Positions 13,642 to 15,784 of a stretch of 15,784 nt of DNA are shown piece by piece. The notes under the pieces are model-generated. The model saw nothing but the letters and a program-made list of their open reading frames with translations, had not been told where the DNA came from and did no database searches. Position 1 is the stretch's first letter, and each line of letters begins with the position of its first letter. Location: contig CABQCB010000018.1 in assembly GCA_902462475.1 (NCBI GenBank), positions 1-15,784 on the forward strand. The letters are read 5' to 3'. The DNA comes from an uncultured Oscillibacter sp. (lineage in GTDB: Bacteria > Bacillota_A > Clostridia > Oscillospirales > Oscillospiraceae). The translations under genes and the position numbers were made by a program.

Positions 13642-15027
13642 TTATTCCTTGTCTTTCTTCGGCCAGTATTTCTCAATATACTCCGGCTTGATGCGCTTGA
13701 GCTCGCTCTTGGGCAGGATGCTCAAAAGCTCCCAGCCAAGGTTCAGCGTCTCCTCGATGGAACGGTTCTCCTCATAGCCCTGGTTCACGTACCGCTTTTC
13801 AAATTCGTCCGCGAACTTGGCATACAGCAGGTCCGTGGGCGTCAGGGCGGCCTCGCCCAGAATGCTCATCAGCTCCTTGTTGTCCTTACCGGTGGCGTAG
13901 GCGGCAAAGAGCTGGTTCATGGTGCCTGCATGGTCCTCGCGGGTCTTGCCCTCGCCGATGCCCTTGTCCTTCAGACGGGACAAAGACGGCAGCACGTCCA
14001 CCGGCGGGTGGATGCCCTGGCGGTACAGCGCACGGGAGAGGATGATCTGGCCCTCGGTGATATAGCCCGTCAGATCGGGGATGGGGTGGGTCTTGTCGTC
14101 CTCGGGCATGGTCAGGATGGGGATCAGGGTGATGGAACCGGGGTTGCCCAAGCGGCGGCCGGCGCGCTCGTAGAGGGTGGCCAGGTCCGTGTACAGGTAG
14201 CCGGGGAAGCCGCGGCGGCCGGGGACCTCCTTCTTGGCGGCGGAGACCTCACGCAGGGCCTCGGCGTAGTTGGTGATATCGGTCATGATGACCAGCACGT
14301 GCATGCCCTTTTCAAAGGCCAGATACTCCGCGGCGGTCAGGGCCATACGGGGCGTGGAGATACGCTCCACTGCCGGGTCATTGGCCAGGTTGGAAAACAG
14401 CACCGTACGGTCGATAGCGCCGGTGCGGCGGAACTCGCTGACGAAGAACTCGGACTCCTCAAAGGTGATGCCGATGGCGGCGAACACAACAGCGAAGTTG
14501 GCACTCTCATCGCCCAGCACCTTGGCCTGACGGGCGATCTGGGCCGCCAGATTGGCGTGCGGCAGGCCGGAGCCGGAGAAAATGGGCAGCTTCTGGCCGC
14601 GGACCAGGGTGTTCAGACCATCGATGGTGGAGACGCCGGTCTGGATGAACTCGTTGGGGTAGTCACGGGCTGCCGGGTTCATGGGCAGGCCGTTGATGTC
14701 CCGGTATTCCTCGGGCAGGATATCCGGGCCGCCGTCGATAGGCTGGCCCATGCCATTGAACACGCGGCCCAGCATATCACCGGACACGCCCAGCTGCAGC
14801 GGGTGGCCCAGGAAGCGGACCTTGGCGTCGGAGAGGTTGATGCCGGCGGCAGACTCGAACAGCTGCACCACGGCCGTATCACCGTTGACCTCCAGCACCT
14901 TGCCACGGCGGATGGAGCCGTCGTGCAGCTCCACCTCCACCAGCTCGTCATAGGTGACGTTTTCTACCATGCGGACCATCATCAGCGGGCTGACGATCTC
15001 CTCCACGGTTCTGTATTCTCGAATCAT
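13642..15027 (-). CDS. ntpB: V-type ATP synthase subunit B
   Basis: A complete 461-residue non-catalytic regulatory subunit of the A3B3 head. Diagnostic blocks are [16 protein letters not shown] (88-103), a degenerate P-loop [20 protein letters not shown] (148-167) without the GKT of catalytic subunits, [19 protein letters not shown] (246-264), [19 protein letters not shown] and LPSLSRL (346-352, the arginine finger probably R351). [18 protein letters not shown] completes the family pattern. The start at 15027 overlaps the ntpA stop by 4 bases (ATGA), with GGGAGGTGAG upstream, so A and B are translationally coupled. Confidence 0.97.
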   Translation of the reverse strand: MIREYRTVEEIVSPLMMVRMVENVTYDELVEVELHDGSIRRGKVLEVNGDTAVVQLFESAAGINLSDAKVRFLGHPLQLGVSGDMLGRVFNGMGQPIDGGPDILPEEYRDINGLPMNPAARDYPNEFIQTGVSTIDGLNTLVRGQKLPIFSGSGLPHANLAAQIARQAKVLGDESANFAVVFAAIGITFEESEFFVSEFRRTGAIDRTVLFSNLANDPAVERISTPRMALTAAEYLAFEKGMHVLVIMTDITNYAEALREVSAAKKEVPGRRGFPGYLYTDLATLYERAGRRLGNPGSITLIPILTMPEDDKTHPIPDLTGYITEGQIILSRALYRQGIHPPVDVLPSLSRLKDKGIGEGKTREDHAGTMNQLFAAYATGKDNKELMSILGEAALTPTDLLYAKFADEFEKRYVNQGYEENRSIEETLNLGWELLSILPKSELKRIKPEYIEKYWPKKDKE

Positions 15028-15784
15028 GCCTGCTCACCTCCCTTGGCGCTGACCGCGTCGATCTGCTCGGCCATTTCCTTGCGGATGGCCTCGTAGGCCG
15101 CCGGATACTCCTCCACGGGCACGCTCTTGGCTCGGCCGATCTTCTCTCTTGCGTCGATGGAGAACAAAGACATGGCGTCGGCGCCCTTGGCGATGGCGGC
15201 GCGGCACAGCGTCTCGTACTCCAGGATCAGCGCCAGGAGCTTTTCCTGCCGGTCGTAGCTGGAATAGCCGTCGATGTCCGTAAATGCGTTTTGCTGCAGG
15301 AAGTCCTCCCGGATCATCCGGGCCACCTCCAGCGTCAGCTGGTCGGCGGGAGACAGGGCGTCCTTGCCCACCAACTGCACGATTTCATTGAGGCTGGACT
15401 CGTTTTGCAGGATGCTCATGGCACGGGTACGGTTTTTCATGAAGTCTGCGCCGAAGTTCTCATCGAACCAGGGCTTGAGGGTATCCAGATACAAAGAATA
15501 GGAGTTCAGCCAGTTGATGGCCGGGAAGTGACGCTTATAGGCCAGGGACGAATCCAGCGCCCAGAACACCTTGACGATCCGCATGGTGGCCTGGGAGACG
15601 GGCTCGGAGAGGTCGCCGCCGGGAGGCGACACAGCGCCCACGGCGGTCAGGCTGCCGCGGCGCTCGTCGGAGCCAAGGCACTCCACGCTGCCGGCACGCT
15701 CGTAGAACTGGGCCAGACGGGAGGCCAGGTATGCGGGATAGCCTTCCTCGCCGGGCATCTCTTCCAGACGGCCGGACATCTCAC
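15024..15784 (-). CDS. ntpA: V-type ATP synthase subunit A (partial, N-terminus beyond right edge)
   Basis: The C-terminal 252 or so residues of the catalytic subunit. [39 protein letters not shown] and [20 protein letters not shown] are characteristic, followed by the helical C-terminal domain. The P-loop region would lie to the right of the window. The frame is open to the right edge; the ATG at 15779 is internal, because the family is about 590 residues long. Proton versus sodium specificity cannot be judged, since it depends on the membrane subunits. Confidence 0.95.
   Translation of the reverse strand, partial: EMSGRLEEMPGEEGYPAYLASRLAQFYERAGSVECLGSDERRGSLTAVGAVSPPGGDLSEPVSQATMRIVKVFWALDSSLAYKRHFPAINWLNSYSLYLDTLKPWFDENFGADFMKNRTRAMSILQNESSLNEIVQLVGKDALSPADQLTLEVARMIREDFLQQNAFTDIDGYSSYDRQEKLLALILEYETLCRAAIAKGADAMSLFSIDAREKIGRAKSVPVEEYPAAYEAIRKEMAEQIDAVSAKGGEQA

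Noticed and set aside
13561..15096. Plus-strand open frame of 511 codons
   Set aside because: It is antisense to ntpB and ntpD; the Gly/Gln/His/Val-rich translation has no domain pattern.
1..15784. Mobile elements, CRISPR arrays, tRNA or rRNA genes
   Set aside because: No transposase or integrase product, no regularly spaced repeats, and no cloverleaf with a GTTCRANNC-type T arm was seen in the short gaps between genes.

Overview
The window looks like chromosome from a GC-rich, endospore-forming gut Firmicute, probably an Oscillospiraceae-type clostridium (Flavonifractor/Lawsonibacter-like; this placement is inference). The reasons are the sporulation genes (spoIIGA, spoIIM), a V-type ATP synthase operon, a DUF951 protein, strong AGGAGG-type ribosome binding sites and GC-rich hairpin terminators. 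No tRNA, rRNA, CRISPR array, insertion sequence or prophage gene was seen, and no gap between genes exceeds about 170 bases.

Left block, 1-3525. On the minus strand a DUF951 gene overlaps a 29-residue membrane peptide gene. These are followed by a terminator and then by spoIIGA, which has its own promoter and runs off the left edge. An S1-domain gene (plus strand) and rarA (minus strand) converge. Both are split by frameshifts about 500 bases apart, and their 3' ends overlap by 20 bases with no terminator between them.

Middle block, 3526-9591, all on the plus strand. nth (endonuclease III) ends at its own terminator. Three small uncharacterised genes follow (85, 126 and 123 residues) and end at a terminator. 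A strong sigma-A promoter then drives trpS-tagO-wecB and an uncharacterised membrane-anchored protein, ending at a strong terminator. TagO and WecB supply lipid-linked GlcNAc and UDP-ManNAc for cell-wall glycopolymer synthesis.

Right block, 9592-15784. A near-consensus promoter drives gltX-spoIIM-asnA, with a 4-base overlap between gltX and spoIIM. A 15-bp bidirectional terminator separates this operon from a convergent V-type ATP synthase operon on the minus strand (A, B, D in transcription order, A cut by the right edge).

Most genes are ordinary core genes. The parts worth a second look are the paired frameshifts, the three-gene unknown cluster with its repeated (D/N)P-A-M motif, the spoIIGA promoter with long spacing and a Spo0A-like box, and the unknown anchored protein in the cell-wall operon.
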